A stretch of 64,000 bases of DNA from Sipunculus nudus (Eukaryota; Annelida; Sipuncula; Golfingiida; Sipunculidae): NCBI GenBank assembly GCA_026874595.1, contig CM049318.1, forward strand, positions 5,163,741-5,227,740, read 5' to 3'. Both the position numbers and the translations under genes were made by a program. The notes beneath the pieces are model-generated. The model did not search any database. It worked only from the letters and a program-made list of their open reading frames with translations, and had not been told where the DNA came from. This document shows, piece by piece, positions 35,975-46,905 of this stretch. Positions within the stretch are counted from its first letter, which is position 1, and every line of letters starts with the position of its first letter.

Positions 35975-37876
35975 GTGTGTGTGTGTAAACATAATAACAT
36001 AAACATTGATATTGATTAAAAGGTAAGTGATATTTACGTCGGAAACTGCTTTTATACTGTTTATATAAAACGCAGTTGTACTAAATGAATAAAGCAAGAT
36101 GTTTTACATTAAGTTGACATACCTCCCTGGCCTTTTGACCTCTTCTTGTACGACATAGAGACCTTCCCTGTAATGCAATGGGCGTGTTTTATGATAATCA
36201 AACAGAGGTGCAAAACCGAATAAAAATTATGAATGTAATGGAGATGATGCTCCATCTGAATTCCTTACCTCATGGTGGACAGATATGATCTGGAATATTT
36301 TTTTAATCGATCTCTCTTGACAAAAAGTGACCATTTATATTTAAAATTTTGAATTTGTTTGATATCGCCATTCCTTTCGTAGTCCAGCTGTTCCATGTTC
36401 TTTGGGCTGTCCTGAATCTGAGCATTGTTTCCTTTTGCATTTCCCTTTGTTATATAAATAAAGACTGATGCCATTGTGACGTTCCTGGGTAGCAATAGCG
36501 TAGTCTTTTGATTGTAGGGTAAAATATATTATCTTTACTAAAGGTAAAATAGGGACGAACAGTTTTATTATAATGAGATTTCTTGGTCCCATAATTTTGT
36601 GCAGAGCATGAATAATCTTTAAATTTTTGGATACCATTTATGCACTATGTTTTGTGGTGCATCATTTAAATCAGTTTTCTTCAAACCAAAAATACCAGGT
36701 TATTTGGCTCAACCTTAATAATATCTCACTTTCGTTTGCGGCAACGTTGTTAACTTTTAAAGGGATGGTGTCTAACGCTCAAAAACAGACCATGTACCCC
36801 ATAATTAATACTTATCGCGGAAAAAAATAACTTTCTATACCTTAGTTTTGTGTTTGCCAAGTAAAGAATCCATAATTGTATTACCATTCAGGTGTGAAAT
36901 CTAAGAAAAATAACGAGTCTTTTAAGTAAGACGATAAAAAAAGAAATGCGTACACGGAAAAGGAAGAGGGGTTTTGGAATCCCCTTGTAATAGCATTCCA
37001 CCTGGCGGTGTCTTTTAAATTAAACAATGCTTTCCCGATATTCTATTGTTTTGAAAAAAAACATGGCCTTCTAAAAATCATATTTTTCCTGGACTGAAAT
37101 TGGAGTGTTTGAGTGTGGTAATTCGACAAAGGGTCATTATTGTGTGTAATCATTATTTTTAAATAATAACAGTGTACGCTAGATAACTGGTGACGATTAA
37201 AGTATAACCTCACCACCCACTGAACGAGAAGAAACCAAACATCACAGCAACTGCAAGCGAACCTGGGTCCAATCTCGAGTTCTCAAATGCTCTGCTTGGT
37301 TCAAAGTTCCCCGTGTATCCTGAAAAAAAGAAACATTCTTTTATCTGCGATGTGTGCATTCAAGCATAAAAACACAAAGGTCGAGTTAACAAGTTTATTC
37401 CAGCCAGGCATCAGACGGGACAAGATCAAGAAAAGGTTTAATTGGTAAAGAAAAAAAATATTATGTGCTGTTCACTTACCCCGAAAAAGCATAACAACTC
37501 CTGTAGCAGACACAATAACGAGGGCAAGTATTTTGATCACCGAAAATGCCGTTTGTATCCTTGAAGCAAGATATATGTTTCTGCAGTTCACGTAAGCCAG
37601 AGTAACTAAAAGTATAACAGGAGACGCAATCAAGTTTACATTTAAAAGCTAGAATGTGGAATAAATAGGATGAGAAATCGAGTATGCAACTTGTTTGTAT
37701 CTGCACAGTTCTTGCCCAGATTACAAAGTATATACAAAGTTGTCATATAAACATTTGTTTATTCTTATTTCTGTTTGGATACATCATTTAATGCAAATTA
37801 CATAAAGATTAAGACACGAGGAACCTTTTATTATTATGACCTACATACATTATGAAAATAATGTCAAACACACAGC

Positions 37877-37941
<65 letters not shown>

Positions 37942-38430
37942 CTTACCTGCTATCAGAGGGACCATTAGCTGTTGTATAACGAAGGGTACCTGGCACTGTG
38001 GAAAGACCAGCCTTAACAGGTACTGTGCAGCAACTCTCCCCATTGTCACCAACATAGAAGGGTTGGCGATTATATAATTTCCCCACACTGTAGAAAACGC
38101 CACCATCGGTCCAAAGGAAGCGAGGATGAAAGTGTAGAAGCCCCCTGCTTTTGGCATCATGGTACCCAGTTCTGTGTAGACTAGCCCTTGTAACATACTC
38201 AAGATACCACAGAGAAGCCAAACAAGGAGAGTTACTCCAACCGACCCGACGGTGCTAGCAATCCCTGTTGGACTTATAAAGATGCCCGTGCCTATGACAG
38301 AGTTGACCACAACGCCTGTGGCGCGGAGGAACCCCATGTGACGGTCCATGTACACTTCATTGCTCTCAGCGACCTTACTTGTGGTGCCAGCTTCGCTTCT
38401 TTCATGGTGAGGAGACTCTTGTGTAGTCAT
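32820..38430 (-). CDS. Transporter gene C, SLC7 light-chain (LAT/xCT-like) amino-acid exchanger
   Basis: Ten minus-strand exons: 38430-37947, 37605-37480, 37319-37214, 36167-36123, 35924-35801, 35180-35077, 34914-34818, 33868-33719, 33450-33273, 32905-32820. The 1,500 bases encode 499 residues with no stop. It keeps GTGIFISPTG (helix 1), GTMMPKAGGFY, the heavy-chain cysteine in VFPQCQVP, EEVKRPG, LTNIAYFTVM, MSREESLPRVLSM, helices 11-12 and a VPEKR tail. It is clearly more different from B and D than they are from each other, so it is an older paralogue. The chosen start MTTQES (38430) lines up with MTTRGK of D; an in-frame ATG at 38493 would add 21 residues. Introns 1 and 4 carry (TA)n runs next to splice sites. 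Confidence 0.9.
33180..33252 (-). repeat. Short tandem repeat of 'taaatacatagata' in gene C intron 9
   Basis: About four irregular units containing 'acatagata' or 'acatagtaa', just after the exon 9 donor. psiA has one unit at the matching place (13,370), so the repeat grew in C after the copy was made, or shrank in psiA. Confidence 0.7.
33273..33450 (-). CDS. Gene C exon 9
   Basis: 178 bases, acceptor 'ttttacag', donor gtaaca. Encodes helices 11-12 (VIVLLLLVAMMILAF, LVYGLGLIVYFSAFPVYLL) and KKPMG. Confidence 0.93.
33719..33868 (-). CDS. Gene C exon 8
   Basis: 150 bases, acceptor 'aatcgtag', donor gtatat. Encodes ARNIYDIISYSTFVSQF and helix 10 with FYFRWKKPDAKRSFK. Confidence 0.92.
34818..34914 (-). 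CDS. Gene C exon 7
   Basis: 97 bases, acceptor 'cattttag', donor gtgagt. Encodes MLFSMSREESLPRVLSMLN and the start of helix 9. Confidence 0.92.
35077..35180 (-). CDS. Gene C exon 6
   Basis: 104 bases, acceptor 'ttttgaag', donor gtaggt. Encodes TFGERTLGSASWITSVFVAL and the end of helix 8. This exon is missing from psiA. Confidence 0.91.
35801..35924 (-). CDS. Gene C exon 5
   Basis: 124 bases, acceptor 'tcaaacag', donor gtaact. Encodes helix 7 (ILTNIAYFTVM) and the loop VQELVASPGVVL. Confidence 0.92.
35939..35971 (+). repeat. (TA)n microsatellite in gene C intron 4
   Basis: TA run 15 bases upstream of the exon 5 acceptor on the minus strand. It marks the point where similarity to psiA stops. 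Confidence 0.93.
36123..36167 (-). CDS. Gene C exon 4 (45-base microexon)
   Basis: Acceptor 'gcattacag', donor gtatgt. Encodes EGLYVVQEEVKRPG. Identified by phase and by homology to B and D. Confidence 0.9.
37214..37319 (-). CDS. Gene C exon 3
   Basis: 106 bases, acceptor 'tttttcag', donor gtgagg. Encodes YTGNFEPSRAFENSRL and VMFGFFSFSGW of helix 6. Confidence 0.92.
37480..37605 (-). CDS. Gene C exon 2
   Basis: 126 bases, acceptor 'ctttttag', donor gtaagt. Encodes LAYVNCRNIYLASRI and helix 5, ending VVMLFRG. Confidence 0.92.
37879..37940 (+). repeat. (TA)n microsatellite abutting the gene C exon 1 donor
   Basis: TA run with one TG interruption, starting directly after the GTAAGT donor on the minus strand. 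Confidence 0.95.
37947..38430 (-). CDS. Gene C exon 1
   Basis: 484 bases, phase 1 end. Encodes the N-terminus through the start of helix 4 (VYMDRHMGFLRATGVV..., QLMVPLIAG). The donor GTAAGT runs straight into a (TA)n microsatellite. Confidence 0.92.
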
Positions 38431-38499
38431 CTTTAAATCTGGCCTTCCTGGAATTTGTGAGGCAGTGGACCTGTTTTTCGTTGTAGTGAGCAAAAACTA

Positions 38500-39635
38500 C
38501 TCAACGTGAAAATGAAATATATACCCCTTTCCCTTTATAATTAATGCAGGGCCCTTCGTCTGGTGATGATAGAGAACAGGTGTTTCATAATCATTGCTCA
38601 TACTTCGGATATATTCCAATGTACCGCATTGTTACATAAAAAAAATATTTGTTTAGTAAAAAGCCCGTAAGGGTGCGTCTTGTTTAAAAGACCTTAATGA
38701 AACTGCTACACCATTTTAACACTTGACCGTTAAATTCGAACACTTATGATATAATATCATATACATCTTAAGTTTTCAGTACTAGACCAAATGCAATAGT
38801 GTGATCATAGGCGGAATCGTGATCAACGGAATACCAGTAGCGTTTTTCGAAAATAAATCATGTAGAGAATAATAAATCGTAAGAGTGTGACAATGATTAT
38901 TTAAAATTTACAGTGACCTGTCCTGTGTATGATTATTATGAACGTGACAATCCGCGGTAGTACATATTGTTGGTATAAAATTAACAAGTATATATCAACT
39001 TCGTACAGTTTGTTACAGACATGTATCTTTTACAATATTAAGACATGCTTACTGCATAACTTCAACCTTACCTCCACCTCTCCAATTCACAGTTGATTAC
39101 AATACTTCCTCTCTCAGTTTCCACGCTCTGTAACCTTGTAAACACGTGATTGTGATTTTCTGCGTTCTATCAGAACGGAGTCACAATATATACAATGTAT
39201 ATGACTTTCAGATACATTAAGTACAGTGATATACCATGTATGTAGGGTGTAAACCATCGTAATTTTAAACGCGATACCATTATCGGTCTATTTTATTGAT
39301 CATAAATACAAACCGTTATTGTTCTGATATCGCTAAGGCGATCAGCGGGCAAGGCTCAAGCACACTTTCCGTTCAACATGTCACAAGTGGCTTGACTCCA
39401 GGGTCATATGACAATATCAAATAATTCATGCTATCTGATACAGTTATATCGCGAACCCTGTCCTTTGGTATTCCCATTCCCCACTGATGTATCACATTAT
39501 ATCGCAGTGTTAGTTACAATGCACACATTGTGGTTGGTTTTATTTAAAATTTCCTCAGTGTTTACCTAGTGGGCTACATGGAATACATGATTAAAATTTT
39601 ATTTTTCAAAACAGGACTGATTACAAGTGTGCTAT
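38500..39635. other. 5' flank of gene C
   Basis: No coding exon seen. It probably contains the promoter and any non-coding 5' exon of gene C, but no clear TATA box or initiator can be assigned. Confidence 0.45.
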
Positions 39636-39639
39636 TCAA

Positions 39640-39980
39640 CCGGCTTCTGTGGCTCAGAGGAAGAGAACAGGACTCACCCGAATAGGTCGGCCCCCACCCA
39701 GGGTGAGCGCTCTGCAGGCTTAATGGGAAGGCCCACAGCCGTGTATCACTCACAAACGTGTGCGAGTGGTTTCCTCCGTGTTATAACTCAGCAATAGGTT
39801 TATTGAACACCAAGGACCCTCATGCAGACACCGGGCCTGGATGACACCTGCATACATAAATAACATGATAGAAAGCGAGTGCTACCGCCCTGTCACGTAG
39901 TCCCAAACTGAAATGGAACTCTAAATACTTAGAACAGTACACACTTAGATTAAGAATCAGATGCGAAGAAGAAGAATGGA
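39640..39980 (+). repeat. Candidate tRNA-derived SINE
   Basis: Starts CTTCTGTGGCTCAGAGGAAG, which matches a pol III A box (TGGCTCAGAGG), followed 30 bases on by a weak B-box-like 'aggtcggccc'. A GC-richer body follows, ending in an 'aagaagaagaa' tail. No second copy is in the window, so family status is a guess. Confidence 0.4.
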
Positions 39981-40039
39981 GGCGGTTACCTCAACCAAAA
40001 AAAGTGTGCTATTAATTTGGCTCATATAAAGCACACACA

Positions 40040-40170
40040 AATTGATTATCTCACTCGCACGCAATATCATCTCCCACATGCGTTAATATCTCGGGAGCAC
40101 GTGAAAATTATCTTTGGGGCAAGCGTTATTATCTCGGGCGCACGCTGTATTGCAACACGCGCACGCGATA
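40040..40170. repeat. Degenerate 'ttatctcgggcgcacgc' repeat
   Basis: Four or five imperfect units such as 'gattatctcactcgcacgc', 'aatatctcgggagcacg' and 'attatctcgggcgcacgc', at 25-35 base spacing. Confidence 0.5.
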
Positions 40171-40541
40171 TAGAGAGAAAATACAGTGAGACCTACATAT
40201 TCCATCCTTATGACATGTTTATCTCGAACGGATTAAAATAATGGTTGACTTATGTGCATGCATATGGATCGGGCTAAATAACCTGAGCCATGAAATGATG
40301 CGTCAGCAAACCTAATAACACTCATAGGCCACATTTCCGGTGAACATTTTCAGGGGGTAGGGGAGGCATCCACAGGAGTACGGGTATAACATGTATTATA
40401 TTCTTTCTTTTATATTATAAGATACATAATAGGAATAATATTATTTAAAAATTTGGAGGGGGAAATGGAGAAATTATGTATTATAATCTCGTAATCGCTA
40501 TTCAAATAAAGACGTTTTATAAGAGTGAGGGGTAAAAGATA

Positions 40542-40737
40542 CTATACACCCCCCCTTCCCCCCCCCCCCCGGATTTTATTTTATAAAATAACGTGTCTGT
40601 TATTTGCGACTACTATACACCCTCCCCCGGATTTTAGATTATAAAATAACTTGTCTGTTATTTGCGACTACTATACAACCCCCCTCCCCCCCCCCCCGGA
40701 TTTCAGTTTATAAAATAACGTGTCTGTTATTTGCGAC
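40542..40737 (+). repeat. Three-unit tandem repeat with poly-C core
   Basis: Units begin at 40,542, 40,613 and 40,671. Each has CTATACA, a C-rich tract of varying length, 'ggattt', then 'ataaaataacgtgtctgtt' and 'atttgcgac'. Length differences come from the C tract. Confidence 0.9.
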
Positions 40738-41084
40738 AATTAAAATTAAGTGTTGGGTCCTTTATGTCTACAGAGAAAATGGTTTTTGTTATACAAATAA
40801 CAAATTATCACAATCGTGTGAAGTACATCGTTGCTATGGTTACGTAAAAACTGGTCCCGTAGGCAATCGACAGTTCCATGTACTTTTGCCTCTTTTCAGA
40901 CTCTTTCAAATATCTCAAAGACCAAATGTGTGACCACTTTTGTTTCTGGGGACTATATTTTATAGAATGTTAACCTGGCATAAAAAAAAATCGGGCAACT
41001 GCAAAATGTAACTTTTTTGCATTTGATAAATTACATTGACGGTCCTGTTCTGAGATATTGGTTTCATGTTTCCTTAAAACATTA

Positions 41085-41085
41085 G

Positions 41086-41140
<55 letters not shown>
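41085..41140 (+). repeat. (TA)n microsatellite
   Basis: Pure TA run of about 55 bases in intergenic DNA. Confidence 0.95.
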
Positions 41141-41143
<3 letters not shown>

Positions 41144-41149
41144 ACCATA

Positions 41150-42595
41150 TTCCCCGAATATTGTGGATCGAGATTATTGGTTCAATGGATACTCATTTAA
41201 ACTCTCTGGGTCACATGAGGTCACGGCCATCTTTAGTCTGGCTCTGATTTGTGCTGCGCCAGTTGCACTGTCTGTTACATATGCCACTGATAAGGTCATC
41301 TTTTGGACTTAAACCCTTGTTGTCAATGTGTCTGAATAGTGATCTTATGCCAGGCTATACCAATATAAACAAAGGATAATTTGCCAACTTGAGTGTAAAT
41401 TAATCTTTAACTGAAACTGTGTTAGCAAACAACACAAAACAATGACAACACATTATTCCCTTTGCAAACAATGTCGTGTTTTCTTTCAAGTCATGAAGCC
41501 GTTTCAGTATAGGGCAGACTATATGAATGGTAGAGTTCCAGTATCTGAAACCGTAACGATCTTAGTCTCACGCTTGCCCCTTTTTCTGTGTTGTATTTTG
41601 CAGCTCTCTGAAGATAACTGCAAGGTGTGCTGTATCCTAAATTGTAACCCTTTCGCATGCATATTTTGAAAAAAGAAAAAAAGAAGGCAACTGAGCTAGA
41701 GACAATAAAACTGCTAAAGAGCATGTTTGCTTCTCATATTGATATATGGATTTATGAGGACAAATTTTACCATAATGAAAGACGAATGCGATTGAACATG
41801 CTTGTAAACTTAAAATATCCCCAGAATGAACTATATAAAATTTTATTATTATTATATGAGTGTGTGTGTGTGTGTGTGCTGTCCATGTCATTAATCTCAT
41901 TATGCTGTGTGCGTGTTTACATGCTGATTGTATGCTTATTGGAACGAGCATGGGGCAGTTGTTGATTTTGTTTAAACTGTGGTGAACATACTCATACCGG
42001 GCGCCATGGGGGAGGTCAGCCCTTTCCTTGTGACAATTCTCAGGACTCATTCCATGTGGAGCGATGGCACTCGAGCCATATTGTCCAGCATTCGGGAATG
42101 GCGTGAAGCATAAGCGTGGCTTAAAGTCAAGTAGCGCCTGATTGATTGCACTATAAAGGAAGCACCAACCGCATTGTCTTTAAACTATTTCAGCTCATGT
42201 GTCGTGTTATGGTTATGCCGTGTTAAGTTACAAGGGGTCAATAAATCAAGTGTACATGTTGCCATTTGTATGCGTATGTCCATGTCAACTCGGAGTCAAC
42301 GGGGAGTCACAGTTAACTTATATGCATCTCCGTTACCGTTCCCAGAATGCAATAGGTGTATTTGGCCTTTTGGTATCATATGAAACACATTGCTTTTAAG
42401 ACGACAAGCCGACTTAAAGTAAGTGTATATTATGTATGGTTTTAGACAGGGCATAACTGTTAATAATTGAAAATAATTAACATAGGCCCTATACAAGTAA
42501 ATTTTGCCTCATCAATATGACTTCATGATTTTCTTGCAATATCTCGTTACTCAAATCGAGTCTTCCCACTACTTAAATGATGCCCCGATGCTAGC
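41150..42595. other. No gene recognised
   Basis: Open frames up to 137 codons (41,637-42,050, minus) overlap others on the opposite strand and have no known domain or splice support. Confidence 0.5.
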
Positions 42596-42599
42596 ACTA

Positions 42600-42790
42600 C
42601 TGTTAGTCAGCCAATATACCCGCCCTTATGAAAGTAAGCCCTCTTAAACGATTTACGTAAAGTAAGACCACAAACCCGCTGTACTTACAATTGTCCCCTC
42701 TACTGAAAGTGAGCCCCATGCCCGCACTAATGACAGTTAGCCCATTTAACCGATCTACAGAAAGTAAGCCCCCATGCCTTCTCTCTAAGT
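42600..42790 (-). repeat. GAGCGGGYATG minisatellite, distal block on the D side
   Basis: Units such as 'gaaagtaagcccccatgcc' and 'gaaagtgagccccatgcccgc' are the reverse complement of the unit at 24,935-25,215. Confidence 0.65.
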
Positions 42791-42849
42791 AAGCCACTAT
42801 GCCCCTTCCCTCCCCACCCCCCCACCCCCCACCCCCCCCCCCCCACACA

Positions 42850-44185
42850 CACAAACATAAACATATTAAAAAATAATAAATATCAGTATGCTTATTTTCT
42901 GGTAGAGTGACAATTAAAAATATCAGAAGGCTTATTGTCTGGTAGAGTAACAATCGATTTATAAAAAAGTCACAATAACTAGCTCCGCACTGTATTTTCT
43001 ACACTTTTTTACTCCTATTCCTATGGTTCAAGCTTAGTTAAGGCCTATTGGTAGGTGTTACCTAACCTGGCCAGTGTCATTCGATCTTTCTGTGGTCATT
43101 CAGACTACTGGCCTGTTTGTTTTAATAACACTTAAATATTGAGCTACTATTACATTGGTTAAGCCCTTTAAGTGCATACAGTCACGCAAGTACCCTATAT
43201 ATGGTGTTTAACAGGAATACGTTCTCTCACTGTCTGCTTTTTAAACTGTCTTTATATATATAGGTTGATGCCACTTTTTTTTGTTTAAATATAGGCTCTC
43301 CAAAAATTTACTGTATACTTATTTCCTATCTTTCAAGTGCGTTTTGTCACTCACTTTTCACATACACAAGATTTTTTACATGTTGCATATTATTTCAAAT
43401 TATTTGTATATGTATGTTTATATATATATTATATAGTGATATAAAAATTTTACTCAGGAAAGTAATGAATGAAATGTATAATGATAGGAAATCGAGAGTG
43501 TGTGATTATATGGACCTAAACAAGGCATCAAATAAATGTTGGTCTCCTCCACCATTACCGACCACCGACCGCCAACATCCGAGCCATGGAGAGTGCCTCG
43601 TATTATTATTATAACTAGTTGTACAATCCATGTAAAATAAATAAAGTTTAAAAAGATCCAATAAATGCGTAGAGAGTTTGTCACTATTATACCTCTATAG
43701 GCCTACATGGCAGTCCTTAACGTTTCCAAACCGTATCGACCGAAACCTTTGAATCCTGTTGAGGAGGTTTAAAAACGATTCCATGCAATTCAATCAATGC
43801 ACAAGTTATTTTTCGTCATAATTGGACCTTGTCGCTGTAGCCAATAACTTTGTACATAAGGAGGAAAAACCTTTGGGGGAGTAACTAGTTCATATCAGTA
43901 GAAATTAGTTCAGGTGCTGGTAGTCATTCATTCTTTTCCTAATATTTATTATCATTTTTTTAGGCCAAAAACACATCGTTTTTGCTTTGTGAAATTTGTA
44001 AAATCTATAAGCAATGCCAAACAAATAAGCATTAAATAAAGACAAGTTTGGTAAAATTTTCATTGTAGGGGGGAATTCCTCTATAAATGTATTCATAACA
44101 AACGTCTGTTCTGAACATGCTCAACCCCCCCCCCCACACACACACACATTCGGAAACGTTCCGGGGCCCCTGCCTATACACGCAT
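42850..44185. other. No gene recognised
   Basis: Begins after a long C-rich run (42,806-42,845). A second C run with (CA)n lies at 44,126-44,149. No coding exon seen. Confidence 0.5.
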
Positions 44186-44189
44186 TACT

Positions 44190-44310
44190 AATGTAAGCCT
44201 TCATGCCCGCTCTTCTGAAATTAAGCCTCCATGCCCGCTCTTCTGACATTAAGCCTCCATGCCCGCACTAATAAAGGTTAGCCCCCATACCCGCTCAACT
44301 GACTGTATGC
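44190..44310 (-). repeat. GAGCGGGYATG minisatellite, gene D side
   Basis: Three or four units of 'ctgacattaagcctccatgc' type. It is the inverted counterpart of 24,935-25,215 and marks the outer edge of the D arm. Confidence 0.75.
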
Positions 44311-44938
44311 TGCTGTTCCAACTGTTCTAAATTGAACGATGCAATAATATTTATTTTCTGCTCTTTCAAAATAACGTCAATCTAATCATTAAGTCGTATG
44401 TAGGAATGCATTCATATTAATGCTTTTTTGTCCAGCGACCTTTCATTTACACAAAATATTACATCTACAGAACGGAAACTTTTATATACTTTTATATGAT
44501 TTTATAATGACGCATTTGAATATCATCAACCTGGGAAATGGAGAGACATTTGAGAAAAACATGAATTTGTTTTATACCTCGATTATTTTTAGTTATATCG
44601 TTAAGCTTTATAACACATCTGGCCAGAACTATGGACCACATATGAATATCGGTGAGGGTTCCGAAGTTGCCACTCAAGAGCATTTCTCAGTGATATATGA
44701 TTTCTAATACGGTAAGAGCTCTTTATTGATTCACAAGTCAATTAAATGATTTATAGAGATGTAAGAATGGCTATATGCTAGTTCATTGTATATAGATATA
44801 GAACATGAATACACAAAAAATGTCGGATCACTCGTATGGGAAGTCGTCGTGTCCACAAGTATATCGTATAGTACCCTGACGTCACTTCTGTGACTTTCGA
44901 TGGTTTCTTTGAAAGTGTGCCAATACACAAAGAGGATG

Positions 44939-45018
44939 GGGATCCCCGTGATCTCAGTGGTATAGCAAACGCTCGGCTATCGAAAAGTCATGGGTTCAAT
45001 TCCCATACGGAGTGATCC
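44939..45018 (+). repeat. tRNA-like repeat, copy upstream of gene D
   Basis: Reads TCCCCGTGATCTCAGTGGTA (A-box-like D arm) and then CATGGGTTCAATTCCCATA, a perfect 5-bp T arm with B box GGGTTCAATTCCC. The acceptor ends pair only partly and the anticodon stem is poor, so it is more likely a SINE head or tRNA relic than a working tRNA. The inverted duplicate is at 24,228-24,292. Confidence 0.55.
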
Positions 45019-45593
45019 GACTTTTTTCTGCGTACATTATGTTCTATATCTATAACTGATTTATGCAAAGTTTCTGCTACACAACGTACTATATCCTATA
45101 ATGACTGACGGTAGGGTCGCCTTTCCATTTAGATGTACTGAGTATAGTAGTATTATAACCCAATTTGATGTTTTATTCATTAAATAGAGACTGGTCATCT
45201 CTTGTGTGGACATATTGATATTAAAACGTATCTTATTTAGATCAAAATCTCATCTTCTTGGCCACATGAAGCTCTTATTATGTAAGTTACAATGGTAAGA
45301 TTGACCCTGCTCTCAAAGACATTTTGTTTATTACGCAATTTTCTTTACGGAAAAAAACGCTATATTCTCCCGTTTTTAGTCCTTCTAGATAAGTTATTTA
45401 TTGACTTTACACGCACGTTAATGAAACAAGTAGCAACGGTTCTGTTTGATTTTTCATTTATTAGGTTTCAGTCTCATGGATGACAGTTTCCCGATCGATA
45501 AAAGTATATATTGTTGCCGAAGTTCATCAAAACATGACTTTATATACAAACTATGTGATCCCTGCTGGCCTTGCAAACATTTTTCGGTGGACT

Positions 45594-46275
45594 TTTATTA
45601 TTATTATTATTTATTATTTATTTTATTAAAACATATTTATACAGGGTAGCCCGTTCAGACAAGATTGTCTGATCTGTCACAGGGCTCTGTTTGGATATAC
45701 AGATTATTTAATGTATAAAAACATGTAAAAAGCAATCAGAATTAATAAAAGTGACTTATGATAAAATTATGCAGCAAGATGGGATATTTAACAAGAAAAT
45801 ATATAACCAAAACATTTTACGTAATATACAGCAAGATTTGATATTAAACATAAATATAAAACTCTGACATGCAACGTAATATACAAGGCAATCACGAATG
45901 TGACATAAATATGAAATATAACAGAGTTTGAAATAGCACGCAATATATGACATATAAAGTACAGAGGTTTCTTACATGATACTTTTTTTAAAGACCTGTA
46001 AAAAGAAGCAGTTTCTTTGAGATACCACAAAATAGGACCTCGGCATAAAAATGATTTCTTTAAGTAGTCTCTCCAAGGTTTGGGCACATATAATTGATTG
46101 GAATAGCTGTTGCGTGTATCATGTTGGTGGTCCTTGCGAACAAAGGTGAACCGGTCGGTCATAAAGGATGGACTTAAGGTATTCAGACATTTAACATAAG
46201 GATTTTTCATTTGAAGTTTAAAACACACAGTCTTTTCCCCCCTTTTCACTCTTCTGCACGTGTTCGTGCTGGTTC
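45594..46275 (-). mobile_element. LINE (non-LTR retrotransposon) 3' end, 5'-truncated
   Basis: The minus-strand frame contains KCLNTLSPSFMTDRFTF, then HDTRNSYSNQLYVP and KKSFLCRGPILWYL. This is the usual C-terminal signature of CR1/Jockey-group LINE ORF2 (HxxxTRxxxxxxLxVPxP...KxSFxxxGxxxWN). The 3' UTR ends GGGCTACCCTGTATAAATA and then a TAA/ATA-rich tail at 45,594-45,630. Gene B lacks the segment: the flanking words 'ggacttttat' and 'tatgtgatccctgc' are continuous there. The insertion therefore lies in the 5' flank of gene D, antisense to it. Confidence 0.75.
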
Positions 46276-46427
46276 TTAAGTATGTTAGATTTTCAGACCC
46301 TGATCTTTTGGCACGATATTAATCATCGGTCACATATGTGCACCTAATTTTGATCTTATACTTTGATTAATTTTCCGGTATCGTAAACTCATATTTTTTC
46401 ACTGTCAATTCCGCAGAAGTCATCAAT

Positions 46428-46905
46428 ATGACTACCAGGGGAAAATCGGAAGAGGATTCGTCACATGCAGTGGGAGAAAGAAGGGTTGGGAATGAGGTGT
46501 ATATGGACCGCCACATGGGATACCTGCGGGCTGTTGGAGTAGTGGCCAACAGTGTAATTGGCACTGGTATATTCCTCAGTCCAACAGGAATCGCCCGGAC
46601 TGTGGGATCAGTTGGTGTCACATTGATAATCTGGGTTGTTTGCGGTATCATCTGCATTTTAACAGGCCTTGTGTACTGTGAACTTGGCACCATGATGCCA
46701 AAGGCCGGTGGTTACTATGCCTTCATTCTCGATTCATTTGGTCCAATGAGCGCGTTTTCCACTATGTGGGGTAGTAACCTTATAGCTGCACCTGCATTTT
46801 TGGTTGTAATGGGCAGAGTATCTTCCCGATACCTACTGGGCCTATTCTTCCCAGAATGCACAGTGCCTTACATCATTCAAAAACTGATGGTTCCGACTGT
46901 TGGCT
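46428..46905 (+). CDS. Gene D exon 1
   Basis: 478 bases, from MTTRGKSEEDSS to LMVPTVG, ending phase 1. Donor gtaggt. A 'ccgcag' 11 bases before the ATG could be the acceptor for a non-coding first exon. Confidence 0.9.

Noticed and set aside
41637-42050. 137-codon minus frame
   Set aside because: It includes a (CA)n run, overlaps opposite-strand frames, and has no homologue or splice support visible.
44939-45018. Functional tRNA gene
   Set aside because: The T arm is perfect, but the acceptor and anticodon stems pair poorly and a diverged copy lies in the other arm.
46367-46693. 108-codon minus-strand frame, and its partner at 22,544-22,837
   Set aside because: Both are antisense shadows of conserved transporter exon 1. 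They are open only because of its codon composition.
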